The notes: a model not told the origin generated them from the sequence alone. Positions 35,608 through 45,388 are shown, numbered from the stretch's first letter. The stretch is 64,000 nucleotides of DNA from Bacteroides sp. (GCF_029057325.1 NZ_JAICZW010000096.1:18085-82084), one strand, 5' to 3'. Translations and numbers: made by a program.

Positions 35608-37102
35608 ACTTATACTGTCCCCAATCCACATTCCTCATATCCCCGCTCTTCGCCAGTTCGGCGTGCATGGCGAGGGAGGCACGTACGGCATGCGGTGTCT
35701 GTGCTTTGCCGTCGGTCAGTTTCAGGTAGTCCCAAAGGATGTTCTTGTAGTCCGGGTGTGCGCAGTTTTCGATGATGGCTTGCGCGCGTTCCTTCGGGCT
35801 TTTGCCGCGGAGGTCGGCCACGCCCTGTTCGGTGACGATGATGTTGACATCGTGCTCCGTATGGTCCATGTGTGAGACCATGGGGACGATGGCGGAAATC
35901 TTGCCCTCTTTGGCCACCGACGGACAGGTGAAGATGGAGATATAGGCATTGCGGGTGAAGTCGCCGCTTCCGCCGATGCCGTTCATCATCTTCGTGCCGC
36001 CGATGTGTGTGGAGTTCACGTTGCCATAGATGTCGGTTTCAATGGCGGTGTTGATGGAGATGACACCGAGTCGGCGGATGATTTCGGGGCTGTTCGAGAT
36101 TTCCGACGGGCGGAGCACCAGCTTGTCGCGGAAGAAGTCCATGTCGCGGTAGATGCCGTCCAGGCAGTCGTTCGTCACGGTCAGCGAGCAGGCGCTGCCG
36201 AACTTCACGCGGCCGTCGCGAATCAGCCCGATGACGGAGTTCTGTATGACTTCGGTGTACATCTCGAAGGCGGGGATGGTCTTGTCGCGTCCCAATGCGC
36301 CAAGCACGGCGTTGGCGATGTTTCCCACTCCCGATTGCAGCGGCAGGAAGGTGGGAGGGATGATGCCTCGCTTCATGTCGGCGGCCAGGAAGTCGGCCAC
36401 GTTCTGTCCGATGCGGTCGGTCAGCGGGTCGGCGTCGGAGAAGGAGCGGGCTTCGTCGGGCCAGTCGGTCTCTACCACGCCTACAATCTTCTTCGGGTCC
36501 ACCTGTATGTAGGGCAATCCGATGCGGTCGCTTGCCTTGTAGATAGGTATGTCGCGGCGGTAGGGCGGGTCGAGGGGTTCGTAAACGTCGTGCAGTCCTA
36601 TGGCGCTCTTGCTGTGGGCGGCGTTCAGCTCTACGACGATTTGGTCGGCGAGGCGGCACACGGTCGGTGATATTCCGCCTGCGGCTGTCAGGTAGATCTT
36701 GCCGTCTTCGGTCACTTCACACGCTTCGATGATGGCCACGTTGATTTTACCCATAAATCCGTAGCGCATTTCCTGCGCCATCTGCGAGAGGTGGATGTCG
36801 TTGTAGGCAATCTCGCCGTTGTTCACGGCCTTGCGGAAGTCCGTGTTCGTGGTGTAGGGGGCACGGTAGCGGATGGCCTTGACGCGTGACAGGATGCCGT
36901 CGCAAGAGTCTCCCGTAGATGCTCCGGTGAATATGCTTACCTGGAACGGGTTTCCTTTGGCGTGTTCCGCTTCCGCGATTTTCGCTAATTCAGCCGTTAC
37001 GGCTTTGGCTGTTCCTGCAGGAGTGAATCCGCTCAGGCCGATGTTGTAGCCATGCTTGATGAGGCTTGCAGCTTCTGCTGCCGAAATGTGATTGAGTGCC
37101 AT
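35606..37102 (-). CDS. Acetyl-CoA hydrolase/transferase family (probable succinate or propionate CoA-transferase)
   Basis: 498 aa. The N-terminal half starts MALNHISAAEAASLIKHGYN, and GFTPAGTAKA is the first CoA-transferase domain motif. EMYTEVIQNSVIGLI near residue 285 contains the expected catalytic glutamate, and GGIGGSGDFTRNAY-type sequence follows in the second half. Enzymes of this family move CoA between acetate, succinate and propionate. In Bacteroides they serve the succinate-propionate fermentation route. The next upstream gene on the same strand is 43 bases away, so they may form an operon. Confidence 0.9.
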   Translation of the reverse strand: MALNHISAAEAASLIKHGYNIGLSGFTPAGTAKAVTAELAKIAEAEHAKGNPFQVSIFTGASTGDSCDGILSRVKAIRYRAPYTTNTDFRKAVNNGEIAYNDIHLSQMAQEMRYGFMGKINVAIIEACEVTEDGKIYLTAAGGISPTVCRLADQIVVELNAAHSKSAIGLHDVYEPLDPPYRRDIPIYKASDRIGLPYIQVDPKKIVGVVETDWPDEARSFSDADPLTDRIGQNVADFLAADMKRGIIPPTFLPLQSGVGNIANAVLGALGRDKTIPAFEMYTEVIQNSVIGLIRDGRVKFGSACSLTVTNDCLDGIYRDMDFFRDKLVLRPSEISNSPEIIRRLGVISINTAIETDIYGNVNSTHIGGTKMMNGIGGSGDFTRNAYISIFTCPSVAKEGKISAIVPMVSHMDHTEHDVNIIVTEQGVADLRGKSPKERAQAIIENCAHPDYKNILWDYLKLTDGKAQTPHAVRASLAMHAELAKSGDMRNVDWGQYK

Positions 37103-37145
37103 AAGATTTATGATTTTAGATTTATGATTTCAGATTCTTCATTTC

Positions 37146-37508
37146 TCAGTACTTTCTTTGCAGTATTTCCGACCAGATGATGGCCTTTCTTGCCTCTTCG
37201 GCCGACCGGATGCTGAATTCGGAGGCCTCTTCCGACTCTTGCGGTTCGGTGGGCGGCGGGGCGGAATGTGTGGAGTTGCCGGGCGTTTGGAAGGCGGCTT
37301 TCGCTTTCCCCTTTTTCCCTGCTTTCCTTGCTTTCTGAGGTTTTTGTGGACCTTCGGGGATGTAGCCTCCGTAGGTGGTGTCGTTGCCGGTCAGGTCGGG
37401 CACGGGCGCGTCGGGCTTCGCGTTCTTGTCCGCCTCTTTCTTATATTGCTTTACGATTCCGATGGCAATGAAGCCTACGACCAGCAGAAACTTGAAGATG
37501 TCTTCCAT
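37146..37508 (-). CDS. Small single-pass membrane protein of unknown function
   Basis: 120 aa. One N-terminal membrane helix (IFKFLLVVGFIAIGIVKQY) is followed by a charged cytoplasmic region with a Lys-rich stretch (QKARKAGKKGKAKA) and a proline/serine-rich part. The C-terminus SAEEARKAIIWSEILQRKY looks helical and conserved in style. I do not recognise a domain with known function. It lies 43 bases upstream of the CoA-transferase on the same strand and could be co-transcribed. Confidence 0.65.
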   Translation of the reverse strand: MEDIFKFLLVVGFIAIGIVKQYKKEADKNAKPDAPVPDLTGNDTTYGGYIPEGPQKPQKARKAGKKGKAKAAFQTPGNSTHSAPPPTEPQESEEASEFSIRSAEEARKAIIWSEILQRKY

Positions 37509-37629
37509 AATTCTTCGTTTTAATTTTAATGCAAAGATGATGCAAACCGAAGTGCCTCTGTCATACGGCTTATCTTCGTTTGGGCAAAGTTAGTCAAATT
37601 AATTTGATATAGGCAAGAATCGGGCATAA

Positions 37630-37659
37630 AAAAAGGACAGCTTCACAGCTATCCTTTTT
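37630..37659. terminator. Hairpin with A/T flanks in the divergent 37.5-37.9 kb gap
   Basis: AAAAAGGACAGCT pairs with AGCTATCCTTTTT across a four-base loop with one mismatch, giving T-runs on both strands. The gap of about 420 bases between the divergent small membrane protein and miaB otherwise holds only promoters and no credible gene. Confidence 0.55.
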
Positions 37660-37856
37660 GAGCTTAACCTAAACCTTAACTATGAAAAAATCTAATGTTT
37701 CTTTCATTCTACAAAAATGGAGATTTATTTCAAGAATCTCAAGCGGAGGCCTGGAAAATGTTCGATCGGTTAACATTAATTAGTAGTAAAACTCAGACAA
37801 TCAATCCAAAGAGCTATTTTTCCACGCTATTTCGTCCCGAATTGGCAGGGAAGAAG

Positions 37857-37864
37857 TATATTTG
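37857..37864 (+). promoter_or_regulatory. Promoter -7 box of miaB
   Basis: TATATTTG matches TAnnTTTG exactly, 69 bases before the ATG at 37933. A TTCG at 37831-37834 is the nearest candidate for -33, 22 bases upstream. Confidence 0.5.
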
Positions 37865-37932
37865 CAACGTGTTTCGGCCGGCAAGGATCCGCCCGGGACA
37901 AACCGGAAACTCATTTAAAAACGAATTTGATT

Positions 37933-39300
37933 ATGGAAAAAGCAACAGGAGCAGACTTTAAATCTGCAACTGCCGATGGCAACAAGAAGTTGTTCATCGA
38001 AACCTACGGCTGCCAGATGAATGTGGCAGACAGTGAAGTGATTGCCTCCGTGATGCGGATGGCGGGCTACTCCGTGGCCGAAACGCTGGACGAGGCGGAC
38101 GCGGTGTTCTTGAACACCTGCTCCATCCGCGACAATGCGGAGCAGAAAATCCTGAACCGCCTGGAGTTCTTCCATTCGCTGAAGAAGAAGCGGCGCGGCC
38201 TGATTGTGGGCGTGTTGGGCTGCATGGCAGAGCGTGTGAAGGACGACCTCATCGCCAACCACCACGTCGATCTGGTGGCGGGTCCCGACGCCTACCTCTC
38301 CCTGCCCGAACTGATAGCGTCGGTCGAGGCGGGCGAAAAGGCCATCAACGTGGAGCTTTCCACCACCGAAACCTACCGCGACATCATCCCCTCGCGCATC
38401 TGCGGCAACCACATCTCAGGATTCGTCTCCATCATGCGCGGCTGCAACAATTTCTGCACCTACTGCATCGTGCCCTATACCCGCGGACGTGAGCGGAGCC
38501 GCGACGTGGAGAGCATCTTGAGCGAAGTGGCCGACCTGGCGGCGAAGGGCTACAAGGAAGTCACCCTGTTGGGACAGAACGTCAACTCCTACCGCTTTGA
38601 GCGGCCCGACGGCGAGGTGGTCACCTTCCCCGTGCTGCTCCGCACGGTGGCGGAGGCGGTGCCCGCCATGCGTGTCCGCTTCACCACGTCGCACCCGAAG
38701 GATATGAGCGACGAGACGCTCCGGGTCATTGCCGACGTGCCCAACGTCTGCAAGCACATCCACCTGCCCGTGCAGAGCGGAAGCAGCCGCATCCTGAAGC
38801 TGATGAACCGCAAGTACGACCGCGAATGGTATCTGGAGCGCGTCGCCGCCATCCGCCGCATCATCCCCGATTGCGGCCTCTCCACCGACATCTTCTCCGG
38901 CTTCCACAGCGAGACGGAGGAAGACCATCGGATGTCTCTCTCGCTGATGGAGGAGTGCGGCTACGACGCCGCCTTCATGTTCAAGTATTCCGAACGCCCC
39001 GGCACGTACGCCTCCAAACGCCTGCCCGACGACGTGCCCGAAGAGGTGAAGATACGCCGCCTGAACGAAATCATCGCCCTCCAGAACCGTCTTTCCGCCG
39101 AAGCGAACGCCCGCTGCGTGGGACGGACCTACGAGGTGCTGGTGGAGGGAGTCTCCAAACGCAGCCGCGACCAGCTCTTCGGCCGCACGGAGCAGAACCG
39201 CGTGGTGGTATTCGACCGTGGCACACACCGCGTGGGCGACTTCGTCCGGGTGAAGATTACCGAATCCAGTTCGGCGACGCTGAAGGGGGAGGAAGTATAG
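37933..39300 (+). CDS. miaB: tRNA-2-methylthio-N6-isopentenyladenosine synthase MiaB
   Basis: 455 aa radical-SAM methylthiotransferase. The N-terminal UPF0004 domain starts at FIETYGCQMNVADSE. The radical SAM cluster motif CNNFCTYC lies near residue 171, followed by IVPYTRGRERSR. A C-terminal TRAM domain ends at the stop (about residues 375-440). It adds a methylthio group to i6A37 in tRNAs reading UNN codons. ATG at 37933 is chosen over TTG at 37927. The gene is strikingly GC-rich compared with its flanks, typical of well expressed core genes in this window. Confidence 0.95.
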   Translation: MEKATGADFKSATADGNKKLFIETYGCQMNVADSEVIASVMRMAGYSVAETLDEADAVFLNTCSIRDNAEQKILNRLEFFHSLKKKRRGLIVGVLGCMAERVKDDLIANHHVDLVAGPDAYLSLPELIASVEAGEKAINVELSTTETYRDIIPSRICGNHISGFVSIMRGCNNFCTYCIVPYTRGRERSRDVESILSEVADLAAKGYKEVTLLGQNVNSYRFERPDGEVVTFPVLLRTVAEAVPAMRVRFTTSHPKDMSDETLRVIADVPNVCKHIHLPVQSGSSRILKLMNRKYDREWYLERVAAIRRIIPDCGLSTDIFSGFHSETEEDHRMSLSLMEECGYDAAFMFKYSERPGTYASKRLPDDVPEEVKIRRLNEIIALQNRLSAEANARCVGRTYEVLVEGVSKRSRDQLFGRTEQNRVVVFDRGTHRVGDFVRVKITESSSATLKGEEV

Positions 39301-39340
39301 GGATAAAGGAGTTGAAGGAGTTAACCCCTTATTCATGCCT

Positions 39341-39428
39341 TTGACAGACACTTGCTTCTGAGCCGACAGACACTTGTGTTCAAGCTGACAGACACTTGTG
39401 TCTGTCGGCTCAGAAGCAAGTGTTTGAG
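39341..39428. repeat. 22-bp x 4 modular repeat element, copy B
   Basis: Four 22-base units start at 39341, 39363, 39385 and 39407. A 26-bp perfect stem joins 39348-39373 with 39398-39423, leaving a 24-base loop. Units share ACACTTG and GACAGAC words with copies A and C. It follows miaB by 40 bases and precedes the HigBA promoter. Confidence 0.85.
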
Positions 39429-39536
39429 AAAAGGGTGTTTTTCGATGCGATTTCAGCGATTCCATGCCCGTAGGCCTACGTTTCAAGTGAATCTTTCCTG
39501 ATTTTTCGGTTTTGGTTTCAAATATTGGAACATTTT

Positions 39537-39567
39537 TTTGAATTATGGAATTGTATTTCTATCTTTG
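39537..39567 (+). promoter_or_regulatory. Full Bacteroides promoter of the HigBA operon
   Basis: TTTG (39537-39540), exactly 19 bases, then TATCTTTG (39560-39567). This is a perfect fit to the Bacteroides sigma consensus, 15 bases before the toxin ATG, so the leader is very short. Confidence 0.8.
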
Positions 39568-39582
39568 TGACACAATAATCGG

Positions 39583-39882
39583 ATGGCAATGAGAATATTT
39601 ACCGAACAAGCATTGAAAGAATGTGCGGAGAGCCATCCCAATTCCAAAGCCGCATTGCAAGAGTGGGCTTCCGTTGTGAAGAAAAGCAAGTGGACTTGCT
39701 TTGCCGATGTCAAGCAGGCTTTCAACAGCGTTGGCAATGTGGGCAATCAGCACTATGTCTTCAATATCAAGGGAAATAATTACCGATTGGTGGTGGTGAT
39801 TAAGTTTACCGTACGATTTGTATATATCCGCTTCATCGGTACTCATGCAGAATATGACAAGATAGATTGCGCTAATATTTAG
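39583..39882 (+). CDS. higB: HigB-family type II toxin (mRNA interferase)
   Basis: 99 aa. The sequence pattern with SKWTCFADVKQAFNSVGNVGN, then HYVFNIKGNNYRLVVVIKF and FIRFIGTHAEYDKID, is characteristic of the HigB toxin family of ribosome-dependent RNases. Its length is normal. The antitoxin gene follows after four bases, with the toxin-first order usual for HigBA. A second ATG at 39589 (MRIF) is also possible. It is probably autoregulated by the HigA partner at the strong promoter just upstream. Confidence 0.9.
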   Translation: MAMRIFTEQALKECAESHPNSKAALQEWASVVKKSKWTCFADVKQAFNSVGNVGNQHYVFNIKGNNYRLVVVIKFTVRFVYIRFIGTHAEYDKIDCANI

Positions 39883-39886
39883 GATT

Positions 39887-40252
39887 ATGACGAAGATAGA
39901 AAATCAGGCACAGTATGAATGGGCGGTCAACAGAGTGGAGGAACTTCTTCCTTTGGTGAAAGACGATACGCCTTTGGACGACCCGAACAGCATCGAACTG
40001 GAATTGCTCTCCAATCTGGTGGCGGATTATTCAGAAGAACATTTCGCTTTGGGAGAACCTACGCTTATGGATATTCTCAAACTCCGCATGTACGAAATGG
40101 GGCTTAATCAGAAGTCGCTTTCCGAACTGCTGAACGTCAGCCCTTCGCGCGTCAGCGAATACCTCTCCGGCAAGTGCGAGCCCACCTTGAAGGTGGCGCG
40201 CGAGATAAGCCGGAAGCTGAACATCGACGCCAGCATCGTGTTGGGCGTGTAG
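39887..40252 (+). CDS. higA: HigA-type antitoxin, helix-turn-helix
   Basis: 121 aa. The C-terminal half is a Cro/CI-type HTH (LNQKSLSELLNVSPSRVSEYLSG, near residues 73-95). The N-terminal part (about residues 1-60) is acidic and probably binds the toxin. It follows higB by four bases. It neutralises HigB and represses the operon. Length and order fit the HigBA class. Confidence 0.9.
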   Translation: MTKIENQAQYEWAVNRVEELLPLVKDDTPLDDPNSIELELLSNLVADYSEEHFALGEPTLMDILKLRMYEMGLNQKSLSELLNVSPSRVSEYLSGKCEPTLKVAREISRKLNIDASIVLGV

Positions 40253-40403
40253 CCGGCTTATCTGTCGGTGCGCCCCGCTTACAGGTTAAATCTCCTTAAT
40301 GAAAACCGCATAACCCACTTTTTATTTGTTATTTTGCACCAAATTCAGGTGTAGTGCGGGCTGTAAGGTGCAGGCCGCACGGCCGTGTTGGTTAGAACGT
40401 CCG

Positions 40404-41318
40404 ATGAATAAACTTACTATAACCTCTTGTCCGTTGTGCGGCGCGACGCATTTGGAGCGTGCCCTGACGTGCGTCGATCATTACGCTTCGGGCGAAATGT
40501 TCCACTTGTGCCGTTGCAGGGACTGCGGGTTCCTCTTCACGCAAGGTGTTCCCGTGGAGGCCGAAATAGGGCGCTACTACGAGACTCCCGATTACATTTC
40601 ACACAGCGATACCCGGAAGGGGGTGATGAACTCCGTCTATCACAGGGTGCGCACCTATATGTTGGGCCGCAAGGCACGGCTGGTGGAGCGTGAGTCGCGC
40701 CGCAAAGAGGGCCGTCTGCTGGATTTGGGCACGGGTACGGGCTATTTTGCCGACACCATGCGCCGGCGGGGCTGGCAGGTGGAAGCCGTGGAGAAGAGCG
40801 GGCAGGCACGGGCCTTCGCCAAAGAGCGTTTCGGCCTGGACGTGAAGCCTTCGGAGGCCTTGAAAGAGCTGGCGCCCGGCAGCTTCGACGTCATCACCCT
40901 GTGGCACGTGCTGGAGCATCTGGAGCCTATCAACGAGACGTGGGAAACCCTGCGCTCCCTGCTCACCGACAAGGGCGTGCTGATTGTGGCGGTGCCCAAC
41001 TGCTTGTCCTTCGATGCCCGGAAGTATGGCGCCTATTGGGCGGCCTACGATGTGCCCCGCCACTTGTGGCACTTCACGCCGGACACCATCCAGCGTTTCG
41101 GAGCCAAGCACGGGTTCATACTGGCGGAGCGATATCCCATGCCCTTCGATGCCTTCTACGTCTCCATGCTGACGGAGAAGAACATGCGTCATACGTGCGC
41201 CTTCCTGCGGGGGATGCTGACGGGCACGCTGGCGTGGTTCAGCGCATTGGTTAGGAAAGACCGCAGCAGCTCGATGATTTACGTGTTCAGAAAGAAGCAA
41301 TTGGTAGTTGATAGTTAG
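40404..41318 (+). CDS. Class I SAM-dependent methyltransferase with N-terminal zinc ribbon
   Basis: 304 aa starting at ATG 40404, where a zinc-ribbon-like CPLCG (near residue 9) and CRCRDCGF (near 36) begin the protein. The SAM-binding motif is LLDLGTGTGYFADTM near residue 105, followed by DVITLWHVLEHLEP near 165, which is typical of the Methyltransf_11/23 group. Some such proteins modify sugars or quinone-like substrates; the substrate cannot be told here. The upstream 150 bases contain a GC-rich GTGCGG/CCGCAC hairpin. Confidence 0.8.
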   Translation: MNKLTITSCPLCGATHLERALTCVDHYASGEMFHLCRCRDCGFLFTQGVPVEAEIGRYYETPDYISHSDTRKGVMNSVYHRVRTYMLGRKARLVERESRRKEGRLLDLGTGTGYFADTMRRRGWQVEAVEKSGQARAFAKERFGLDVKPSEALKELAPGSFDVITLWHVLEHLEPINETWETLRSLLTDKGVLIVAVPNCLSFDARKYGAYWAAYDVPRHLWHFTPDTIQRFGAKHGFILAERYPMPFDAFYVSMLTEKNMRHTCAFLRGMLTGTLAWFSALVRKDRSSSMIYVFRKKQLVVDS

Positions 41319-41456
41319 CAATTGATAGTTGATAGTTAGTAGTTGATAATTGATAGTTTAGAGGATGAGAATCATTATCACTTACTACCTGTCAACTATC
41401 AATTGTCAACTATCAACTACTAACTATCAACTAACAATTGTCAACTATCAACTAGA
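41309..41456. repeat. Long inverted word-repeat GTTGATAGTTAGTAGTTGATA
   Basis: The left arm (about 41309-41358) repeats TTGATAGTTGATAGTTAG words. The right arm (about 41390-41455) repeats the inverse (CAACTATCAACTACTAACTATC). They are separated by about 30 unrelated bases. The arms can pair over roughly 50 positions with few mismatches. It separates the methyltransferase gene from ftsX and reaches the ftsX start codon. Confidence 0.8.
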
Positions 41457-41462
41457 AAAAGG

Positions 41463-42338
41463 ATGAAGTCAAAAAACAATTCGGTCTCCGGTTTCGATAT
41501 GCAGTTCGTCACTTCGGGCATCAGCACGGCGCTGGTGCTGCTGTTGCTGGGGCTGGTGGTGTTTTTTGTGCTGACGGCCCACAATCTTTCGGTCTATGTC
41601 AAAGAGAACATCAGCTTCTCCGTGCTCATCAGCGACGACATGAAGGAGGCGGACATCCTGAAACTCCAGAAGAAGCTGGATAAGGAGCCGTTCGTGAAGC
41701 AGTCGGAATACATCTCAAAAAAGCAGGCGCTCCGCGAGCAGACGGAGGCGATGGGCACGGACCCGCAAGAGTTTCTCGGCTACAATCCCTTCACCGCCTC
41801 CATCGAGATAAAGCTGCGTTCGGACTACGCCAATTCGGACAGCATCGCCCGGATAGAGAAGCTGATCAAGAAGAACACCAACATCCAGGAGGTGCTCTAC
41901 CAGAAGGAGCTGATAGATGCCGTGAACGAGAACATACGAAACATCAGCCTGCTCCTGCTGGGGCTTGCCGTGATACTGGCGTTCATCTCGTTTGCGCTGA
42001 TAAACAACACCATCCGGCTGGCCATATATTCCAAACGCTTCCTCATCCACACGATGAAGCTGGTGGGGGCGAGCTGGAGCTTTATCCGCCGGCCGTTCTT
42101 GCGCCGCAACTTCTGGATTGGGGTGACGGCGGCGGTGGTGGCCGACGCCATCCTGTGGGGGGCTGCCTGGTGGCTGGTCTCTTACGAGCCCGATTTGGTG
42201 GAGGTCATCACGTCCGACGTGATGCTGGTGGTCTCCGTCTCTGTATTGGTGTTCGGTGTGCTGATTACGTGGCTGTGTGCCCTGCTCTCCATCAACAAGT
42301 ATCTGAGGATGAAGGCGGGGACGCTGTACCATATATAG
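41463..42338 (+). CDS. ftsX: Cell-division protein FtsX (ABC permease)
   Basis: 291 aa with four membrane segments: one near residues 18-42 and three in the last 130 residues, separated by an extracytoplasmic domain (about 45-160). FRRPFLRRNFWIGV-like sequence (here IRRPFLRRNFWIG) lies near 205. FtsX with the ATPase FtsE activates septal peptidoglycan hydrolases. FtsE is not in this window, which is common in Bacteroidetes. Downstream small DUF3098 and uppP genes form the usual conserved cluster. Confidence 0.9.
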   Translation: MKSKNNSVSGFDMQFVTSGISTALVLLLLGLVVFFVLTAHNLSVYVKENISFSVLISDDMKEADILKLQKKLDKEPFVKQSEYISKKQALREQTEAMGTDPQEFLGYNPFTASIEIKLRSDYANSDSIARIEKLIKKNTNIQEVLYQKELIDAVNENIRNISLLLLGLAVILAFISFALINNTIRLAIYSKRFLIHTMKLVGASWSFIRRPFLRRNFWIGVTAAVVADAILWGAAWWLVSYEPDLVEVITSDVMLVVSVSVLVFGVLITWLCALLSINKYLRMKAGTLYHI

Positions 42339-42450
42339 GAGGAGCCTCTCCCCCGGTCCCCCCGTAGGGAGGGGGAAGGGAATGATGGAGGTGTTAAAGG
42401 TTTATATTCCTATAGTTTATTGATTATAAAGTTGAGGTCATAAATCTAAA

Positions 42451-42690
42451 ATGATTAATATGTTGAATAAAGAGAAATTCGCTTTTGATAAGATTAACTT
42501 CATACTGCTTGCCGTAGGTATGGCGGTGGTTATCATCGGCTTTCTGCTGATGACGGGTCCTGTCTCTACGCCGGACCACTTCGAGCCGGACATCTTCAGC
42601 GCACGTCGCGTCAAGGTGGCTCCGGTAGTCTGCCTGCTGGGCTTTGTGTTTATGATATATGCGGTGTTGAGGAAGCCGAAAGGAAATTAG
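42451..42690 (+). CDS. DUF3098 family small membrane protein
   Basis: 79 aa with two membrane helices (about residues 14-34 and 57-75) and a short loop with VSTPDHFEPDIFSARRVKVAP. DUF3098 proteins occur between ftsX and uppP in Bacteroidetes; their function is unknown. A 112-base gap separates it from ftsX, and a hairpin follows at 42704-42732. Confidence 0.85.
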   Translation: MINMLNKEKFAFDKINFILLAVGMAVVIIGFLLMTGPVSTPDHFEPDIFSARRVKVAPVVCLLGFVFMIYAVLRKPKGN

Positions 42691-42732
42691 TTGACAAGTG
42701 GACGAGTTGATGAGTTGATAACTCGTCAACTC
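42690..42732. repeat. Short word-repeat hairpin before uppP
   Basis: GAGTTGATGAGTT (42704-42716) pairs with AACTCGTCAACTC (42720-42732), one mismatch and a three-base loop, then eight A residues. It is preceded by the partial word GTTGACAAGTGGAC. It lies 17 bases before the uppP ATG and may affect translation. Confidence 0.6.
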
Positions 42733-42749
42733 AAAAAAAACATATCGAT

Positions 42750-43538
42750 ATGGAATGGTTTGAAGCGCTTATCCTTGGGCTTATACAAGGACTGACCGAA
42801 TACTTGCCTGTGAGCAGCAGCGGGCATCTGGCCATTGGTTCGGCATTGTTCGGCATTGAGGGAGAGGAGAATCTTACCTTTACGATAGTGGTGCACGTGG
42901 CCACCGTGCTCAGCACGCTGGTCATCTTGTGGAAGGAGATAGACTGGATTTTCAAGGGACTGTTCAAGTTCCGGATGAACGACGAGACGCGCTATGTGCT
43001 CAACATCCTGGTTTCGATGATACCCATCGGCATCGTGGGCGTGTTCTTCAAGGACAAGGTGGAGGCCATCTTCGGCTCGGGGCTGCTCGTCGTGGGCTGC
43101 AGTCTGCTGCTGACCGCCCTGCTGCTGGCTTTCTCCTATTATTATAAGCCGAGGCAGAAGGAGAGCATCGGCCTGAAAGACGCGTTCGTCATCGGATTGG
43201 CGCAGGCTTGCGCGGTGCTTCCGGGGCTTTCGCGCTCGGGCAGCACCATCGCCACGGGGCTGCTGCTGGGATGCGACAAGGCACGGTTGGCTCAGTTCTC
43301 GTTTCTGATGGTGATACCGCCCATCTTGGGCGAAGCCCTGCTCGACGGGGTGAAGATGATGAAGGGCGAAGCCATTGCGGGAGACATCCCCACGCTCTCG
43401 TTAGTGATAGGTTTCCTTGCCGCCTTTGTCTCAGGCTGCCTTGCCTGCAAGTGGATGATAAGCATCGTGAAGAGAGGCAAGCTGATATATTTCGCCATCT
43501 ATTGTGCGATAGCCGGTATATTGACATTGATATTATAA
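42750..43538 (+). CDS. uppP: Undecaprenyl-diphosphatase UppP (BacA)
   Basis: 262 aa with about eight membrane helices. Catalytic motifs [14 protein letters not shown] near residue 14 and [12 protein letters not shown] near 156 are both intact. It dephosphorylates undecaprenyl diphosphate, recycling the lipid carrier for peptidoglycan and capsule. It lies in the ftsX-DUF3098-uppP-truB-queA cluster. Confidence 0.95.
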   Translation: MEWFEALILGLIQGLTEYLPVSSSGHLAIGSALFGIEGEENLTFTIVVHVATVLSTLVILWKEIDWIFKGLFKFRMNDETRYVLNILVSMIPIGIVGVFFKDKVEAIFGSGLLVVGCSLLLTALLLAFSYYYKPRQKESIGLKDAFVIGLAQACAVLPGLSRSGSTIATGLLLGCDKARLAQFSFLMVIPPILGEALLDGVKMMKGEAIAGDIPTLSLVIGFLAAFVSGCLACKWMISIVKRGKLIYFAIYCAIAGILTLIL

Positions 43539-43603
43539 GAAACTCTTAAGTGATACTGTTTTTATCTTCCTCCCTACGAGGGAGGGGTTAGGGGAGAGGC
43601 TCT

Positions 43604-44308
43604 ATGGATTTTAAAGAAGGAGAAGTACTTTATTTCAACAAGCCGCTGGGCTGGACATCGTTCAAGGTAGTGGGACACGCACGCTACCACATCTGCCGGC
43701 GGATAGGCGTGAAGAAGCTGAAAGTGGGGCATGCCGGAACGCTCGACCCCCTTGCCACGGGCGTGATGATTGTCTGCACGGGCAAGGCTACCAAACGGAT
43801 CGAGGAGTTCCAGTATCACACGAAGGAGTATGTCGCCACCATCCGGCTGGGTGCCACCACCCCTTCCTACGACCTGGAGCATGAGATAGACGCCACCTAT
43901 CCCACAGAGCACATCACCCGTCGGTTGGTGGAAGAGACGTTGAAGAAGTTTGTGGGCGAGATACAGCAGGTTCCCCCCGCATTTTCCGCCTGCATGGTGA
44001 ACGGAAAACGCGCCTACGACCTTGCCCGTCGGGGCGAGGAGGTGGAGCTGAAGCCCAAACTGCTCGTCATCGACGAGATAGAGTTGCTGGAATGCAACCT
44101 GCCCGACATCAAGGTGCGCGTGGTGTGCAGCAAGGGCACCTACATCCGTGCCCTGGCACGTGACATCGGCGAGGCGCTGGACAGCGGTGCCCATCTCATC
44201 GCCCTGGAGCGCACGCGTGTGGGCGATGTCCGCATCGAAGACTGCCTGAATCCGCTCGAGTTCAAGGAGTGGATAGATGCGCAGGAAATAAGTGAACAAT
44301 ATATTTAA
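43604..44308 (+). CDS. truB: tRNA pseudouridine(55) synthase TruB
   Basis: 234 aa. The N-terminal [15 protein letters not shown] and the catalytic block [15 protein letters not shown] with its aspartate near residue 49 are diagnostic. [14 protein letters not shown] and [17 protein letters not shown] follow. It makes pseudouridine 55 in the T-loop of tRNAs. The length is short compared with TruB proteins carrying a PUA domain, as usual in Bacteroides. Queuosine gene queA starts ten bases after the stop. Confidence 0.95.
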   Translation: MDFKEGEVLYFNKPLGWTSFKVVGHARYHICRRIGVKKLKVGHAGTLDPLATGVMIVCTGKATKRIEEFQYHTKEYVATIRLGATTPSYDLEHEIDATYPTEHITRRLVEETLKKFVGEIQQVPPAFSACMVNGKRAYDLARRGEEVELKPKLLVIDEIELLECNLPDIKVRVVCSKGTYIRALARDIGEALDSGAHLIALERTRVGDVRIEDCLNPLEFKEWIDAQEISEQYI

Positions 44309-44318
44309 ATCCAAAGAT

Positions 44319-45377
44319 ATGAAACTGTCGCAATTTAAATTCAAGCTTCCCGAAGAGAAGATTGCTTTGCATCCCGCGAAGTACAGAGATGAATCGCGCC
44401 TGATGGTGCTGCACCGCAAGACTGGTGAGATAGAGCACAAGATGTTCAAGGAAATCCTGGAGTATTTCGACGACAAGGACGTGTTTATCTTCAACGACAC
44501 CAAAGTGTTTCCCGCCCGCCTTTACGGCAACAAGGAGAAGACAGGTGCCCGCATCGAAGTGTTCCTGCTGCGCGAGCTGAACGAAGAGCTTCGCCTGTGG
44601 GACGTGCTGGTGGACCCTGCGCGTAAAATCCGCATCGGCAACAAGCTCTACTTCGGCGACGACGATTCGATGGTGGCTGAAGTGATAGACAACACCACTT
44701 CGCGCGGACGTACGCTCCGCTTCCTCTACGACGGTCCGCACGACGAGTTCAAGCGGGCACTCTATGCCTTGGGCGAAACGCCGCTGCCCCACAGCATCAT
44801 CAACCGCCCCGTGGAGCCGGATGATGCCGATAGATTCCAGTCCATCTTTGCCCGCAACGAGGGTGCCGTGACCGCTCCCACCGCCAGCCTGCACTTCAGC
44901 CGCGAGCTGATGAAGCGCATGGAAATCAAGGGCATCGACTTCGCCTACATCACGCTGCACGCCGGATTGGGCAACTTCCGCGAGATAGATGTGGAAGACC
45001 TCACCAAGCACAAGACCGACTCCGAACAGATGATTGTGGACGAGAAGGCTGTGAGCATCGTGAACCACGCCAAAGACCTGAACAAGCAGGTTTGCGCCGT
45101 GGGAACCACCGTGATGCGTGCCATCGAAAGCACCGTCAGCACCGACGGTCACCTGAAGATGTACGAAGGATGGACCAACAAGTTCATCTTCCCGCCCTAC
45201 GACTTCACCGTTGCCAACGCGATGGTGTCCAACTTCCACATGCCGCTCTCCACATTGCTGATGATTGTGGCTGCTTTCGGCGGCTACGAGCAGGTGATGA
45301 ACGCCTACGACGTGGCGCTGAAAGAGGGCTACCGCTTCGGAACGTATGGAGATGCGATGCTGATTACGGACAGATAA
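44319..45377 (+). CDS. queA: S-adenosylmethionine:tRNA ribosyltransferase-isomerase QueA
   Basis: 352 aa. [20 protein letters not shown] at the start and [44 protein letters not shown] and [20 protein letters not shown] are all conserved QueA blocks. It transfers the ribosyl part of SAM to preQ1 in tRNA to form epoxyqueuosine. ATG at 44319 is preferred; an earlier GTG at 44292 overlaps truB. Confidence 0.95.
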   Translation: MKLSQFKFKLPEEKIALHPAKYRDESRLMVLHRKTGEIEHKMFKEILEYFDDKDVFIFNDTKVFPARLYGNKEKTGARIEVFLLRELNEELRLWDVLVDPARKIRIGNKLYFGDDDSMVAEVIDNTTSRGRTLRFLYDGPHDEFKRALYALGETPLPHSIINRPVEPDDADRFQSIFARNEGAVTAPTASLHFSRELMKRMEIKGIDFAYITLHAGLGNFREIDVEDLTKHKTDSEQMIVDEKAVSIVNHAKDLNKQVCAVGTTVMRAIESTVSTDGHLKMYEGWTNKFIFPPYDFTVANAMVSNFHMPLSTLLMIVAAFGGYEQVMNAYDVALKEGYRFGTYGDAMLITDR

Positions 45378-45388
45378 TTCTTTCTTCT

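Noticed and set aside
37695-37961. 88-codon ORF before miaB
   Set aside because: It overlaps the miaB promoter and start; composition is not protein-like and no homologous motif is visible.
39341-39428. Insertion sequence ends
   Set aside because: No transposase, no target duplication seen, and the arms are internal repeats of 22 bp rather than terminal inverted repeats of a coding element.
38416-39486. Frame antisense to miaB running into the 22-bp repeat
   Set aside because: MiaB is certain; the antisense frame only remains open because of the biased codon usage.
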